This document shows, piece after piece, positions 18,692 to 26,770 of a stretch of DNA of 64,000 nucleotides. The notes under the pieces were generated by a model. That model made no database searches. It was not told the origin of the DNA and saw nothing but the letters and a program-made list of their open reading frames with translations. The DNA is from an uncultured Tateyamaria sp. (GTDB lineage: Bacteria; Pseudomonadota; Alphaproteobacteria; Rhodobacterales; Rhodobacteraceae). The stretch's first letter is position 1. The number at the start of each line of letters is the position of its first letter. Position numbers and translations under genes: made by a program. The stretch spans positions 372,001-436,000 of the forward strand of contig NZ_CANNDS010000003.1 in assembly GCF_947503415.1 (NCBI RefSeq), in the 5' to 3' direction.

Positions 18692-18772
18692 ATGGAAAAA
18701 GTGATCATACCGACCGTGTTTGGATTTGCTGCAATGATGAGCCTGTGGGCCGTCGTGGCCGTCACGGTCTGA
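18692..18772 (+). CDS. Candidate 26-residue single-span membrane peptide
   Basis: ATG preceded at a good distance by AAGGAAAGAGA. The peptide begins MEKVIIPTVFGFAAMMSLWA and ends VVAVTV: a charged start followed by a single hydrophobic helix with no loop. This form is typical of small membrane regulators or subunits of respiratory or transport complexes, but no partner is next to it. A GC-rich hairpin follows the stop (18781-18812). I do not recognise the family. The good ribosome-binding site and the membrane-helix composition support translation; no homology was tested. Confidence 0.45.
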   Translation: MEKVIIPTVFGFAAMMSLWAVVAVTV

Positions 18773-18903
18773 TCCGCTTTCACCCCCGGTTTCCTTGGAC
18801 GTCCCCGGGGTGATCCGCGCGGCGGAGGGCTCTTCCCTTGCCCCCCCCCCCTAAGGAGTTGGGCCCCCGCCGCCAAAACAACGTCTCGAAAATGCCTGAG
18901 TTT

Positions 18904-18975
18904 GGTAAACGGTCGTTAACCCTTGAGCGGCATATGAAGAACAACACGGGCAGCGTATTAGCCCGTTTTATTTAG
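18904..18975 (+). other. Candidate short transcript (sRNA or 13-residue leader peptide) ending at the 18984 terminator
   Basis: An imperfect 18-bp inverted repeat (GGTAAACG-GT-CGTTAACC, 18904-18921) precedes a 13-codon frame MKNNTGSVLARFI (18934-18975) that ends in TAG followed by TGA, and nine bases later a canonical intrinsic terminator starts. Nothing else upstream on this strand within about 160 bp needs that terminator. The ribosome-binding site is poor, so it may be a small RNA rather than a peptide gene. Confidence 0.3.
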
Positions 18976-18983
18976 TGAGTACC

Positions 18984-19014
18984 GGCGGAGGCGAAAGCCT
19001 CCGCCTATTTTTTT
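18984..19014 (+). terminator. Strong intrinsic terminator
   Basis: Perfect nine-bp stem GGCGGAGGC/GCCTCCGCC closed by a GAAA tetraloop, followed by TA and then a run of seven T (19008-19014). This is the clearest terminator in the window for plus-strand transcription. Confidence 0.88.
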
Positions 19015-19320
19015 GCCAGCGTGCCGCAAGGCGGCGCGCGTCGCCCGGCAGCGTATCACGGAGTGATGCGCGAGAGGGTTTGTTTCAATCCACGCGACAT
19101 CCCGAAAAAATCCACCTTCGAACGAAGCAACACAGGGCGGAATCAAGGCTGGAAGCCGCCGCCCCATCGCCGGGCCGCCCCTCGGCACGGCGATATGGTG
19201 GATGTATGCGCGTCGCTCGGATCGAAGATGTACGTGGCAGCCATAAAGCGCTGCAGAAGTCAAGTGGGATCGCCGCACCGCGGCCCGTTGATGGGGCTTG
19301 TTTCAGTGGAACGTCGCCAG

Positions 19321-20103
19321 TCACGGCTTATCAAGCCATCTTTTAAATTTTTCATCATCGCTTGGGTGCGGTGATAAAGAGTATAAAAAATTCCATCTTA
19401 TGCCCATCTTATGTTTTTGCATCGGGATTGGCAGCTGAAAGAATAACAAGTTCAAACCTGATGATATAGTCATAACCAATCCAAGGCACGCTGCAGTTTT
19501 CTCATACCAAGGTGGGTTCGGTATCGAAAGAATATTAGTCAACTCAATGCCGACATACGCACCGATAGCAATGAGTGGTACTAGCAAACAACAAACGCCA
19601 AAAAATAAGAGAAGGGACAACATCTGCGGTATGGGAACCAGTGGCTTCAGGAACCGGCTATTTTGTTCAGGAACGCCCAAACCGCTCTCTTGTTCGTGAA
19701 CGAGCACATCAAATGCATTTATGGAGAAGCCGTGGAGTAGTTCCTGCCCTGATAAGTCTGTTTTTGCCTTTATTGCTGTGATCATGTGGTTGAAACTGAT
19801 GGAAGCCATCAGGAGTACAAAGGAGATCAAGGAAAGAAAGTAGACCGCCGGTGTGGCTACCGAAAAATCAGAAATTTCAAGAGTAATATTGGTACCTGAT
19901 TTGAGGGACGACGCAACCAAATACCCAAGCGTTATTTGACCAAGCATTTTGCCAAACGATTTGATTGCATCGTTCTGTATCTTGGTAAACGTTTTTGACT
20001 TCTGCAGCCAAGTCCGATCCTCATTGGGAAACAAACGTAGCGTTGTATTCAGTTCGTGCGCTTTTAGTTGTCGTAGTGAGACCCATAAAACAGACCTAGT
20101 CAA
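19321..20103 (-). CDS. AT-rich multi-pass membrane protein of unknown function
   Basis: A 260-residue protein with about four predicted membrane helices: around residues 50-70, 85-110 (VYFLSLISFVLLMASISF), 158-190 (MLSLLLFFGVCCLLVPLIAI) and 203-225. The N terminus and the loop around residues 115-150 are charged. The base composition is visibly AT-richer and uses A/T-ending codons, unlike neighbouring genes, suggesting acquisition. Its TTG start overlaps the parE stop (TTGA), implying translational coupling; no ATG is in frame for 50 codons. I recognise no family. Confidence 0.65.
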   Translation of the reverse strand: MTRSVLWVSLRQLKAHELNTTLRLFPNEDRTWLQKSKTFTKIQNDAIKSFGKMLGQITLGYLVASSLKSGTNITLEISDFSVATPAVYFLSLISFVLLMASISFNHMITAIKAKTDLSGQELLHGFSINAFDVLVHEQESGLGVPEQNSRFLKPLVPIPQMLSLLLFFGVCCLLVPLIAIGAYVGIELTNILSIPNPPWYEKTAACLGLVMTISSGLNLLFFQLPIPMQKHKMGIRWNFLYSLSPHPSDDEKFKRWLDKP

Positions 20104-22055
20104 ACATCCAACTCCTCCACAAACCGCGCATTCTCCTGGATGTACTGAAACCGCATTTCTGGCTTCTTGCCCATCAGGCGCTCGACCAGATCACCGGTCT
20201 CGCCCGGTTCATCCTCGTCAATCGACACGCGGATCAGTTTGCGTGTCGCTGGGTTCATGGTGGTGTCTTTGAGGTCCTTCGCGTCCATCTCGCCCAGACC
20301 TTTGAAGCGGGACACGTCGATCTTGCCCTTGCCGCCCAGACCAGCCTCCATCAGCGTGTTTTTCTCAACCTCATCAAGGCAATAGACACGTTTCGCGCCT
20401 TGCGTCAGGCGGAATAGGGGCGGGCAGGCGAGATAGAGGTGACCGGCATCAATCATGGGCCGCATCTGGGTATAAAAGAACGTCATCAGAAGGGCGGCGA
20501 TATGCGCGCCGTCCACGTCGGCGTCGGTCATGATGATGACCTTGTCATAGCGCAGATCATCCAGATTGAACTTGGTGCCCAAGCCCACACCAAGCGCCTG
20601 CGTGAGATCCGATATCTCCGCATTTGACCCCAGCTTGGACGATGCAGCCCCCAATACGTTCAGGATCTTGCCACGCAGGGGCAGCAGGGCTTGCGTCTTG
20701 CGGTCCCGCGCCATCTTGGCCGACCCGCCCGCGCTGTCGCCTTCGACAATGAACAATTCGGTCCCGTCGCGGCTGGTCGCGGAACAATCCACCAGCTTGC
20801 CCGGCAAGCGCAGCTTTTTCGTCGCCGTCTTGCGTGCCGTTTCTTTCTCTTGCCGGCGCCGCAGCCGCTCCTCGGCCCGCAGCACCAGAAAATCAAGGAT
20901 TGCACCGGCGGATTTGGTATCCGCCGCCAGCCAATTGTCGAAGTGGTCGCGGACAGAGTTCTCGACCATCCGCTGCGCCTCGACCGTGGCCAGACGGTCC
21001 TTGGTCTGGCCCACGAATTCCGGTTCGCGGATGAAACAGGACACCAGCGCACCGGCCCCTGTGGTCAGATCCTCGCGGGTGATCGTGCTGGCCTTCTTGT
21101 TGTTCACCAACTCGCCATAGGCTTTGATCCCCTTGAGGATCGCGGCCCAGAACCCGGCTTCGTGCGTGCCGCCTTCGGGCGTGGGTACGGTGTTACAATA
21201 GGACTGGATGAACCCGTCGCGTGACGGCGTCCAGTTGATCGCCCATTCGACCTTGCCCGGCACTTTGAACTTCTCGAACGACACCGACCCGGCAAAGGGC
21301 GCGTCGGCATAGGTTGTGGCGCCGCCCAAGGCTTCTGTCAGGTAGTCGGACAGACCGCCCGGGAAATGGAAGGTCGCCTCGCGCGGTGTCTCGCCATCGT
21401 CGATCGCCGTTTTCCAGCGGATTTCCACGCCCGAGAACAGGTAGGCCTTGGACCGCGCCATCTTGAACAGCCGGGCAGGCTTCAATTTGAGCGATCCAAA
21501 GATCTCCTCGTCCGGGTGGAACGTCACTGCTGTGCCGCGCCGATTGGGGGCCGCCCCGATCTTCTCCAGCTTGGTCTGCGGCACGCCGCGTGCAAACTCC
21601 ATCGCAAACAGCTCGCGATTGCGCGCCACTTCCACGCGCAGATGGTCGGACAAGGCGTTGACCACGGATGAGCCCACACCATGCAGACCGCCCGATGTCT
21701 CGTAAGAATCCCCGGAAAACTTACCACCCGCATTCAGCGTACAGAAAATGATCTCAAGGGCTGATTTCTCCGGGTCCTTGGGGTGCGGTCCCACCGGAAT
21801 GCCCCGCCCATTGTCGCGCACCGACACATGGCCGTTTTCATGCAGCTCCACCTCGATCCACGTGGCGTGTCCCGCCACCGCTTCGTCCATGGAGTTGTCG
21901 ATGATCTCGGCCACCATGTGGTGCAGCGCGCGGTCGTCCTTGCCCCCGATGTACATGCCCGGGCGCAGGCGTACGTGCTCCATGTCCTCCAGCACCTGGA
22001 TGGAGGACGCATCATAGTCGGAAGGCGTGGGTGTCCCGCTCAGTAGATCGGTCAT
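20100..22055 (-). CDS. parE: DNA topoisomerase IV subunit B
   Basis: The 651-residue ATPase subunit of topoisomerase IV, which with ParC decatenates daughter chromosomes. GHKL ATPase motifs include EIIDNSMDEAVAG (Asn/Glu), VRDNGRGIPVG and the glycine-rich GGLHGVGSSVVNALS; the TOPRIM domain shows EGDSAGGSA and MTDADVDGAHI. The length and the sequence after VQPS-like loops fit ParE rather than GyrB, which is normally about 800 residues. Single gene, not next to parC here. Confidence 0.95.
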   Translation of the reverse strand: MTDLLSGTPTPSDYDASSIQVLEDMEHVRLRPGMYIGGKDDRALHHMVAEIIDNSMDEAVAGHATWIEVELHENGHVSVRDNGRGIPVGPHPKDPEKSALEIIFCTLNAGGKFSGDSYETSGGLHGVGSSVVNALSDHLRVEVARNRELFAMEFARGVPQTKLEKIGAAPNRRGTAVTFHPDEEIFGSLKLKPARLFKMARSKAYLFSGVEIRWKTAIDDGETPREATFHFPGGLSDYLTEALGGATTYADAPFAGSVSFEKFKVPGKVEWAINWTPSRDGFIQSYCNTVPTPEGGTHEAGFWAAILKGIKAYGELVNNKKASTITREDLTTGAGALVSCFIREPEFVGQTKDRLATVEAQRMVENSVRDHFDNWLAADTKSAGAILDFLVLRAEERLRRRQEKETARKTATKKLRLPGKLVDCSATSRDGTELFIVEGDSAGGSAKMARDRKTQALLPLRGKILNVLGAASSKLGSNAEISDLTQALGVGLGTKFNLDDLRYDKVIIMTDADVDGAHIAALLMTFFYTQMRPMIDAGHLYLACPPLFRLTQGAKRVYCLDEVEKNTLMEAGLGGKGKIDVSRFKGLGEMDAKDLKDTTMNPATRKLIRVSIDEDEPGETGDLVERLMGKKPEMRFQYIQENARFVEELDV

Positions 22056-22133
22056 GGCAGCTGCTCTTTGTTGATTACAGCCACTATGCCAGAGCGGATC
22101 AGACGGGGAAAGAGCGGATCAATCCATCGCTTG

Positions 22134-22793
22134 TCACTTGGGCCAATGGGTGTCCATGACCCGTGCTGTTTGTTGTTCGTCTATGACGCGGCGGTAGTGT
22201 TTCATGCTGTGGTCAGGCCCAAAGACGGACGAGGCGGCCCGCGCGCGATGCACATGTCCCATGTGATGGAAGCTGCCCGGCAAGTCGCACACGCCATCAT
22301 CATCGCGGTTGACGCACAAACACAAGTGAGAGTGCTTGATTGCACCGGGGCTGCGACGTGGACGTGGGGCGGCAAAGCCAATGCCGGGAACGCCATATGT
22401 GCGCACGAGGATCTGCGTGGCAGCTGCGCCGAGCGAATGACCAATGATGTATTTCGGACGGTAATTCTCGCGCTCCAGCCAGTCAAAAATCACCTTGGCG
22501 TGGCGCAGAAATCCTTGGTGCCAGACGGTGCCCGAGGCCCCTTGTTCTGTGTCATCATCGGCCAGCCGGTACCGCTTGCCGCCAATATTCAGCACGCGCA
22601 AATTGTACTTCAGGTAATCCATGACCGAATTTGATCCGGGGATCAGAAGAATGTCACCTTTCAGAAAAATCGCCTGCACATCGTGGTCGTCCAGATCGTC
22701 GCGCCATGCGGCTGCAAGGGATGCATTGCGGCGTCCGGCATAAGACGCTTCGGCCATCTGAGCGGCCAGCTTGATCTCGTATCTATGGCTCAT
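22134..22793 (-). CDS. Lipase (class 3)-like alpha/beta hydrolase
   Basis: A 219-residue hydrolase with the nucleophile elbow GHSLG (Ser120) in KYIIGHSLGAAATQI, the oxyanion-side stretch GTVWHQGFLRHAK before it and a candidate catalytic His in the GPDHSMKHY region near the end. This is the compact class 3 (fungal lipase-like) arrangement. No signal peptide, so it is probably cytosolic. Ribosome-binding site AAGGAT lies nine bases upstream. First of three successive, unrelated-looking hydrolase genes on this strand when read from 25009 to 22134. Confidence 0.8.
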   Translation of the reverse strand: MSHRYEIKLAAQMAEASYAGRRNASLAAAWRDDLDDHDVQAIFLKGDILLIPGSNSVMDYLKYNLRVLNIGGKRYRLADDDTEQGASGTVWHQGFLRHAKVIFDWLERENYRPKYIIGHSLGAAATQILVRTYGVPGIGFAAPRPRRSPGAIKHSHLCLCVNRDDDGVCDLPGSFHHMGHVHRARAASSVFGPDHSMKHYRRVIDEQQTARVMDTHWPK

Positions 22794-22856
22794 CGGAATA
22801 TCCTTGGTTGAATACTCACGACTATGGCGCGAAGCATGGCACCTGTGAAGAGGGGC

Positions 22857-23723
22857 CTAGGCCAGCCAGTCACGCACGATCCGGGCGACCTCATCTGGTT
22901 TCTGGTGCAGAACCCAGTGATCGGCACCCGGGACCGTCGCGCGGGTCAAATCGGGCGCAAAGGCTTCCAGCCCTTCGGTCGACACAGGCAAAAGCGCGGT
23001 ATCGCCGTCGGCCCAGATTAGCAGGTGGGGGCACCGGACCATGAGCCGGTCCAGCGGCAGGTCGGGCATCTCTTCCGGCGTGCCGGGGTCTGCCACAATC
23101 AAGGGCGAGGCACGGTACCAGTGGATCATGCCGCGCAGGCCAGATTGCCGCCACACGGCCTTGTAGGCGTCCAACCGGTCCCCCGCCAACCAACTCATAT
23201 CCATCTTGGCCGAGAAGAGCTTGAGCAACTTGGCGAAGTCGTTTTCTGCCAGCGCGTCTTCGGATCCATCGCTGCGCAGGAAGTTGATGTATTGGGATGC
23301 TTCGGATTGCGCGCCCCCTGCGGCCATCGCCCGCTGGAAGGGGACCGGATGTACGCCATTTGCAATGATCAGATGCGACACCAGATCAGGCCGGAACATG
23401 GCGAGACCATAGGCCACGGATGCACCCCAATCATGGCCCATCACGATCACTGGGGCGCGGTCGCCGATCAGGGCCACCATATCCCCCACCAGTTTCGATG
23501 TGGCATAGGCACCAATGTCATCGGGCGCATAGCTTTGGCCATAGCCGCGCTGGTCAGGTGCCACGCAATAGAACCGGTCGCTCAGGCGGGTTGCGATGTC
23601 CTCCCATGCGCCGCCATATTCGGGAAACCCGTGCAGCATCAAAATCATGGGATGCGCCGGATCACCCCATGCACGCACGGTGAAGTCGTGCTCTCCCAGC
23701 CGCTGGGTTGTGATCTGCATCAT
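22857..23723 (-). CDS. Alpha/beta hydrolase of the epoxide hydrolase/haloalkane dehalogenase type
   Basis: A 288-residue hydrolase. HGFPEYGGAW carries the HG oxyanion motif, and GHDWGASVAYG places an aspartate, not a serine, at the nucleophile elbow, as in soluble epoxide hydrolases and haloalkane dehalogenases. The catalytic histidine is in GADHWVLHQKP. A cap domain lies between. Haloalkane dehalogenases have a Trp after the nucleophile (present) and further halide ligands I cannot assign, so epoxide hydrolase-like is the safer label. The start ATG at 23723 overlaps the upstream stop (ATGA), so it is coupled to the secreted hydrolase. Confidence 0.87.
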   Translation of the reverse strand: MMQITTQRLGEHDFTVRAWGDPAHPMILMLHGFPEYGGAWEDIATRLSDRFYCVAPDQRGYGQSYAPDDIGAYATSKLVGDMVALIGDRAPVIVMGHDWGASVAYGLAMFRPDLVSHLIIANGVHPVPFQRAMAAGGAQSEASQYINFLRSDGSEDALAENDFAKLLKLFSAKMDMSWLAGDRLDAYKAVWRQSGLRGMIHWYRASPLIVADPGTPEEMPDLPLDRLMVRCPHLLIWADGDTALLPVSTEGLEAFAPDLTRATVPGADHWVLHQKPDEVARIVRDWLA

Positions 23724-25009
23724 TGGCCCTTGGGCAAAGTCTCGAATTGCAATCCCTTGGCTGTGCGCGGCGCAAAGCCCCGCCAATATGTGTGGTCCTC
23801 GGTCGGATTGCCTGCATCATCCACATCGACAAGGCCATCGGCCGAGTTCGGCACAAGGTCAAAGAACCGTGCTTTTTCCGTGTCCTCTTTGAGGTGCAGA
23901 TCAAGGAATGCGGTCGCGAAATGCTGTGCAATGTTGTTCATCCGGGTCGTATCCCAAACCGCGTCGGCGTAATGCTCGAACGGCACGAAATCGAGGCCTT
24001 CGACCGGCTCCCAGCTTTCTTTGGGCGCGGGCATTGGTGCGGCGGCGTTGTGGTTGGCATGTTCAAAGGTCAGCAAGTGCCGATCCGTGCCCACTGCGCC
24101 GACGAAAATCTCCCTCATGGCATCGTAGACGGACACGTCGTCATCGCTGCCCGCCACCAGCAATGTCGGAACGCGCAAACCGGCAATCCCGCTTGCATCC
24201 CAGAAACCGGCATTGTTGCCCCATGGACCTATGGCGATGATCGCCTTTACACGCGGGTCCATCAGCGCCTCGTGAGTGTCGGACATCGCGAGATGCGCCT
24301 CAAGCAGCCCGTTCGGCGCGCCCCAGCTGAACTCGGTCGAAGCTTGGGTCACACCCGCACCGCCAAAGATAAGCGCGCCGTAGCCACCCATGGAATAGCC
24401 AACCACAGCAGTGTTGTCAGCGTCGACGATATCGCCCAATGCCCCTTCCAGTCCCGCCATGTGATCCACGACAAAGGCCTGGTCCAGCGGGCGGTTGTAC
24501 AAAGTTGACCCGAACGCGGCCTGATCGGAATAGGTGCTGTCGGTGTGATCGATGGACACAGTGATATAGCCCTTGGACGCAAGGTTCTCGCCCAGATGGC
24601 TCATTAGATATCGGTTGCCGGGATAGCCGTGGCTGATCACGATCAGGGGATACCGTCCACCTGCCGCCGGGGCCGCGTCACGCGCCGCCTGACCTGTCAA
24701 CGTCACCTCCGTCGCGCCATCGCGCAACAATGCGGTATATGTGCCGCCCGGTCGTGTGCCTTCCGCCGCAGGGTACCACACTTCCAATGTCAGCGGACGA
24801 TCATAGCGGGGCAGGTCGCTGCCGGACACGTTCAACACATCAATACTGTCCGGAATGGTCACTTGCAGGGTCTGGACCCCAATGGGCAAGGGGCCATATG
24901 CGGCCAGTTCGGGCGCGTCGGGGCGGATCTGGTCGATGGGGTTCGCCCATGCGCCGGCGGCTGTCAGCGTCGCGGCAAGGGTAATTCCGGTGGCGCGAGT
25001 TAGTGTCAT
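23720..25009 (-). CDS. Exported alpha/beta hydrolase (dienelactone hydrolase/PAF-acetylhydrolase-like)
   Basis: A 429-residue hydrolase with a signal peptide (MTLTRATGITLAATLTAAGA, cleavage near AWA|NP). It has LIVISHGYPGNRYLMSHL (oxyanion region), nucleophile elbow VVGYSMGGYGA, an acidic residue in LLVAGSDDDVS and a C-terminal histidine in EHANHN. The layout fits predicted dienelactone-hydrolase or platelet-activating-factor acetylhydrolase-like esterases. Start at 25009 is supported by GAGGAC upstream and by the signal peptide. Coupled to the epoxide hydrolase-like gene. Confidence 0.82.
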   Translation of the reverse strand: MTLTRATGITLAATLTAAGAWANPIDQIRPDAPELAAYGPLPIGVQTLQVTIPDSIDVLNVSGSDLPRYDRPLTLEVWYPAAEGTRPGGTYTALLRDGATEVTLTGQAARDAAPAAGGRYPLIVISHGYPGNRYLMSHLGENLASKGYITVSIDHTDSTYSDQAAFGSTLYNRPLDQAFVVDHMAGLEGALGDIVDADNTAVVGYSMGGYGALIFGGAGVTQASTEFSWGAPNGLLEAHLAMSDTHEALMDPRVKAIIAIGPWGNNAGFWDASGIAGLRVPTLLVAGSDDDVSVYDAMREIFVGAVGTDRHLLTFEHANHNAAAPMPAPKESWEPVEGLDFVPFEHYADAVWDTTRMNNIAQHFATAFLDLHLKEDTEKARFFDLVPNSADGLVDVDDAGNPTEDHTYWRGFAPRTAKGLQFETLPKGQ

Positions 25010-25184
25010 GGTGCGTCCTCTGGTCAAAATTCAACCTACGGTAACATATCCACCGCTTATTGCACCACTGTGACAGAGCCGCGGCCCGGTGCAAGATGTG
25101 ATCTGGGCAGCTGATCCAAGCAGCAGCCCGCGCAATGTGGCAATCAGGGTTGAGACACGGCGTCCGGTCGCCTAAATCAACGCT

Positions 25185-25820
25185 ATGCTTTCACGCGTCT
25201 CTCTTGCCATGGTGGCAGCCCTCGTTTTGCCCGGTGCGCCCGCCACGGCACACCCGCATGTGTTTGTCGACACGAAGCTCAAGGTTGTGGTCAGCGCGAA
25301 TGGCAAGCTCGAAGGGATCGAGGTCAGCTGGACCTATGATGATTTCTACTCTCTCCTTCTCATGGCCGATCTCGGGATTGATCAGGATGGTGACGGCGAG
25401 TTGACCCAAAACGAGCTTGTTCGGCTTAACGGATTTGATCTGAACTGGGTCGCGGGTTTTGAAGGTGACAGCTATGTTACGCGCAATGGCAGAAAGGTGA
25501 GGTTGGGCAAACCGGAGGGGCGCGGTGTTTCGGCGTCAGGCGGGCGCATCACATCCGTACATTTTCGTCCGGCCAGAGGTCGCGCAGATGGCGTGGTGAT
25601 CAAGGCGTATGATCCCACATTCTACACCGCCTACGACCTGGTTGGCACCGTTGACGTAGATGGGCCTTGTACGGCATCGATCCAGCCCGCAGACCTTGAT
25701 GCCGCCTTTACCACGGTCGAAGAGCTGCTTTACGCAACACCCGCGGATGAAGCGGAAGAAGCCTATCCGGAAGTCGGTGAAGTCTTTGCCGATACGGTGA
25801 GCCTGTCATGCGCGGACTAA
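25185..25820 (+). CDS. DUF1007 periplasmic protein associated with nickel/cobalt transport
   Basis: A 211-residue exported protein with a signal peptide ending near PATA|HPH. The HPHVFVDTKL opening is the hallmark of DUF1007, and the mature N-terminal His-Pro-His is a likely metal ligand. An EF-hand-like acidic stretch (DQDGDGELTQNE) follows at about residue 65-76. DUF1007 proteins are very often encoded with NicO-type exporters, as here: it overlaps the next gene by 13 bases. I infer that it delivers or senses nickel/cobalt in the periplasm. Confidence 0.88.
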   Translation: MLSRVSLAMVAALVLPGAPATAHPHVFVDTKLKVVVSANGKLEGIEVSWTYDDFYSLLLMADLGIDQDGDGELTQNELVRLNGFDLNWVAGFEGDSYVTRNGRKVRLGKPEGRGVSASGGRITSVHFRPARGRADGVVIKAYDPTFYTAYDLVGTVDVDGPCTASIQPADLDAAFTTVEELLYATPADEAEEAYPEVGEVFADTVSLSCAD

Positions 25821-26692
25821 GGATTGGCGTCCTTGTCGTTTTTGCCGGGGCCCTGCTGTGGCTCTTTGGCTTTGGTGGCATGGCCGATATTGGCCAGTGG
25901 GCCGCAGCCCAGCAGCGTGAGGCCCAAACCGCCCTCGCGGCAGGCTTGCGTGCCGTCCGGGTAGGCCAGCCGGGGGCATGGATCGCCCTGATGGGCGTTT
26001 GTGCAGCTTATGGTTTCTTTCATGCGGCGGGGCCGGGCCATGGCAAGCTGGTCATTGGTGGATACGGTGCGGCGGCGCGGGTCACCGCTTGGCGCCTTTC
26101 GACCCTCGCCATCGCCTCATCCTTGGCACAGGCACTCGCCGCCATCTTGCTTGTTGCTGTTGGTGCATGGGTTCTCGGCTGGGGCCGCACCGAACTGACG
26201 GACGCTGCGGAAAAGGTGTTGGCGCCGGCCAGCTACATCGCGATTGCGCTTGTGGGCTTATGGCTTGTCGTGCGCGGCCTCCGCCGGGCCAGCAGTGCCG
26301 CCGCGCACCCGGTCGATGAACATGGCCATTGCGGCACGTGCGGCCACGCTCATGGTCCCAGCGTGGATCAGGCGGAGTCTGTGTCGTCCTTGCGCGACGC
26401 ACTTGCCATCATCGGATCCATTGCGATCCGGCCCTGCACCGGTGCGGTATTCCTTTTGATCTTGTGCTTTGGACTGGGCATCCCCTGGGCGGGCGTGGCT
26501 GGCGCAATTGTGATGGGCCTCGGCACGGCCAGCGTGACTGTGCTGGTCGCGCTGCTTGCGGTTGGCGCACGCAAGTCTGCGCTGTCGGGCTGGTCGGGGG
26601 CAGGGGCCGTGCGGGCCATGGGGCTGATCGAAGTCACGGCAGGTGCTCTGATTGCGCTGGTTGCCACAACACTGGTGTTGCCGCTCATCTGA
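25808..26692 (+). CDS. Nickel/cobalt exporter (NicO/RcnA family)
   Basis: A 294-residue inner-membrane protein with six or so helices. The signature HAAGPGHGK (first metal-coordinating motif) lies after the second helix, and a His/Cys-rich cytosolic loop (DEHGHCGTCGHAH) lies mid-protein, followed by a second conserved block SIAIRPCTGAVFLLIL. These are hallmarks of the NicO family that exports Ni2+/Co2+. Operon with DUF1007. No metal-dependent regulator gene is next to it, and I saw no cobalamin riboswitch in the 175-bp leader. Confidence 0.92.
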   Translation: MRGLRIGVLVVFAGALLWLFGFGGMADIGQWAAAQQREAQTALAAGLRAVRVGQPGAWIALMGVCAAYGFFHAAGPGHGKLVIGGYGAAARVTAWRLSTLAIASSLAQALAAILLVAVGAWVLGWGRTELTDAAEKVLAPASYIAIALVGLWLVVRGLRRASSAAAHPVDEHGHCGTCGHAHGPSVDQAESVSSLRDALAIIGSIAIRPCTGAVFLLILCFGLGIPWAGVAGAIVMGLGTASVTVLVALLAVGARKSALSGWSGAGAVRAMGLIEVTAGALIALVATTLVLPLI

Positions 26693-26770
26693 TCGCGCAC
26701 GTGGCGGCATCCCGTCGCCCGGGGCACGGCAGGGCTTTTCATGCTCAGAAAGCAGGCGTAGGGGTGGGGC

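Larger units (their letters stand above)
18773..19320. other. Gene-poor stretch with a C tract and a strong terminator
   Basis: Contains a run of eleven C at 18841-18851, an imperfect inverted repeat at 18904-18921, a 13-codon frame (18934-18975, MKNNTGSVLARFI) and the terminator at 18984-19014. After the terminator, 19015-19320 shows no gene I can support; open frames on both strands lack ribosome-binding sites and look non-coding. Confidence 0.5.

Noticed and set aside
19078-19100. CRISPR type I-C-like repeat core (GTTTCAATCCACGC)
   Set aside because: Only one copy of the motif was found and there is no regular spacing, no second repeat and no cas gene.
18973-19374. Possible genes in several frames after the terminator at 18984
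   Set aside because: Frames on both strands are mutually overlapping, lack ribosome-binding sites and read like non-coding sequence.
25027-25184. Cobalamin riboswitch before the nickel/cobalt genes
   Set aside because: The leader has a few short similar stretches but lacks the conserved B12-box sequence and stem order.
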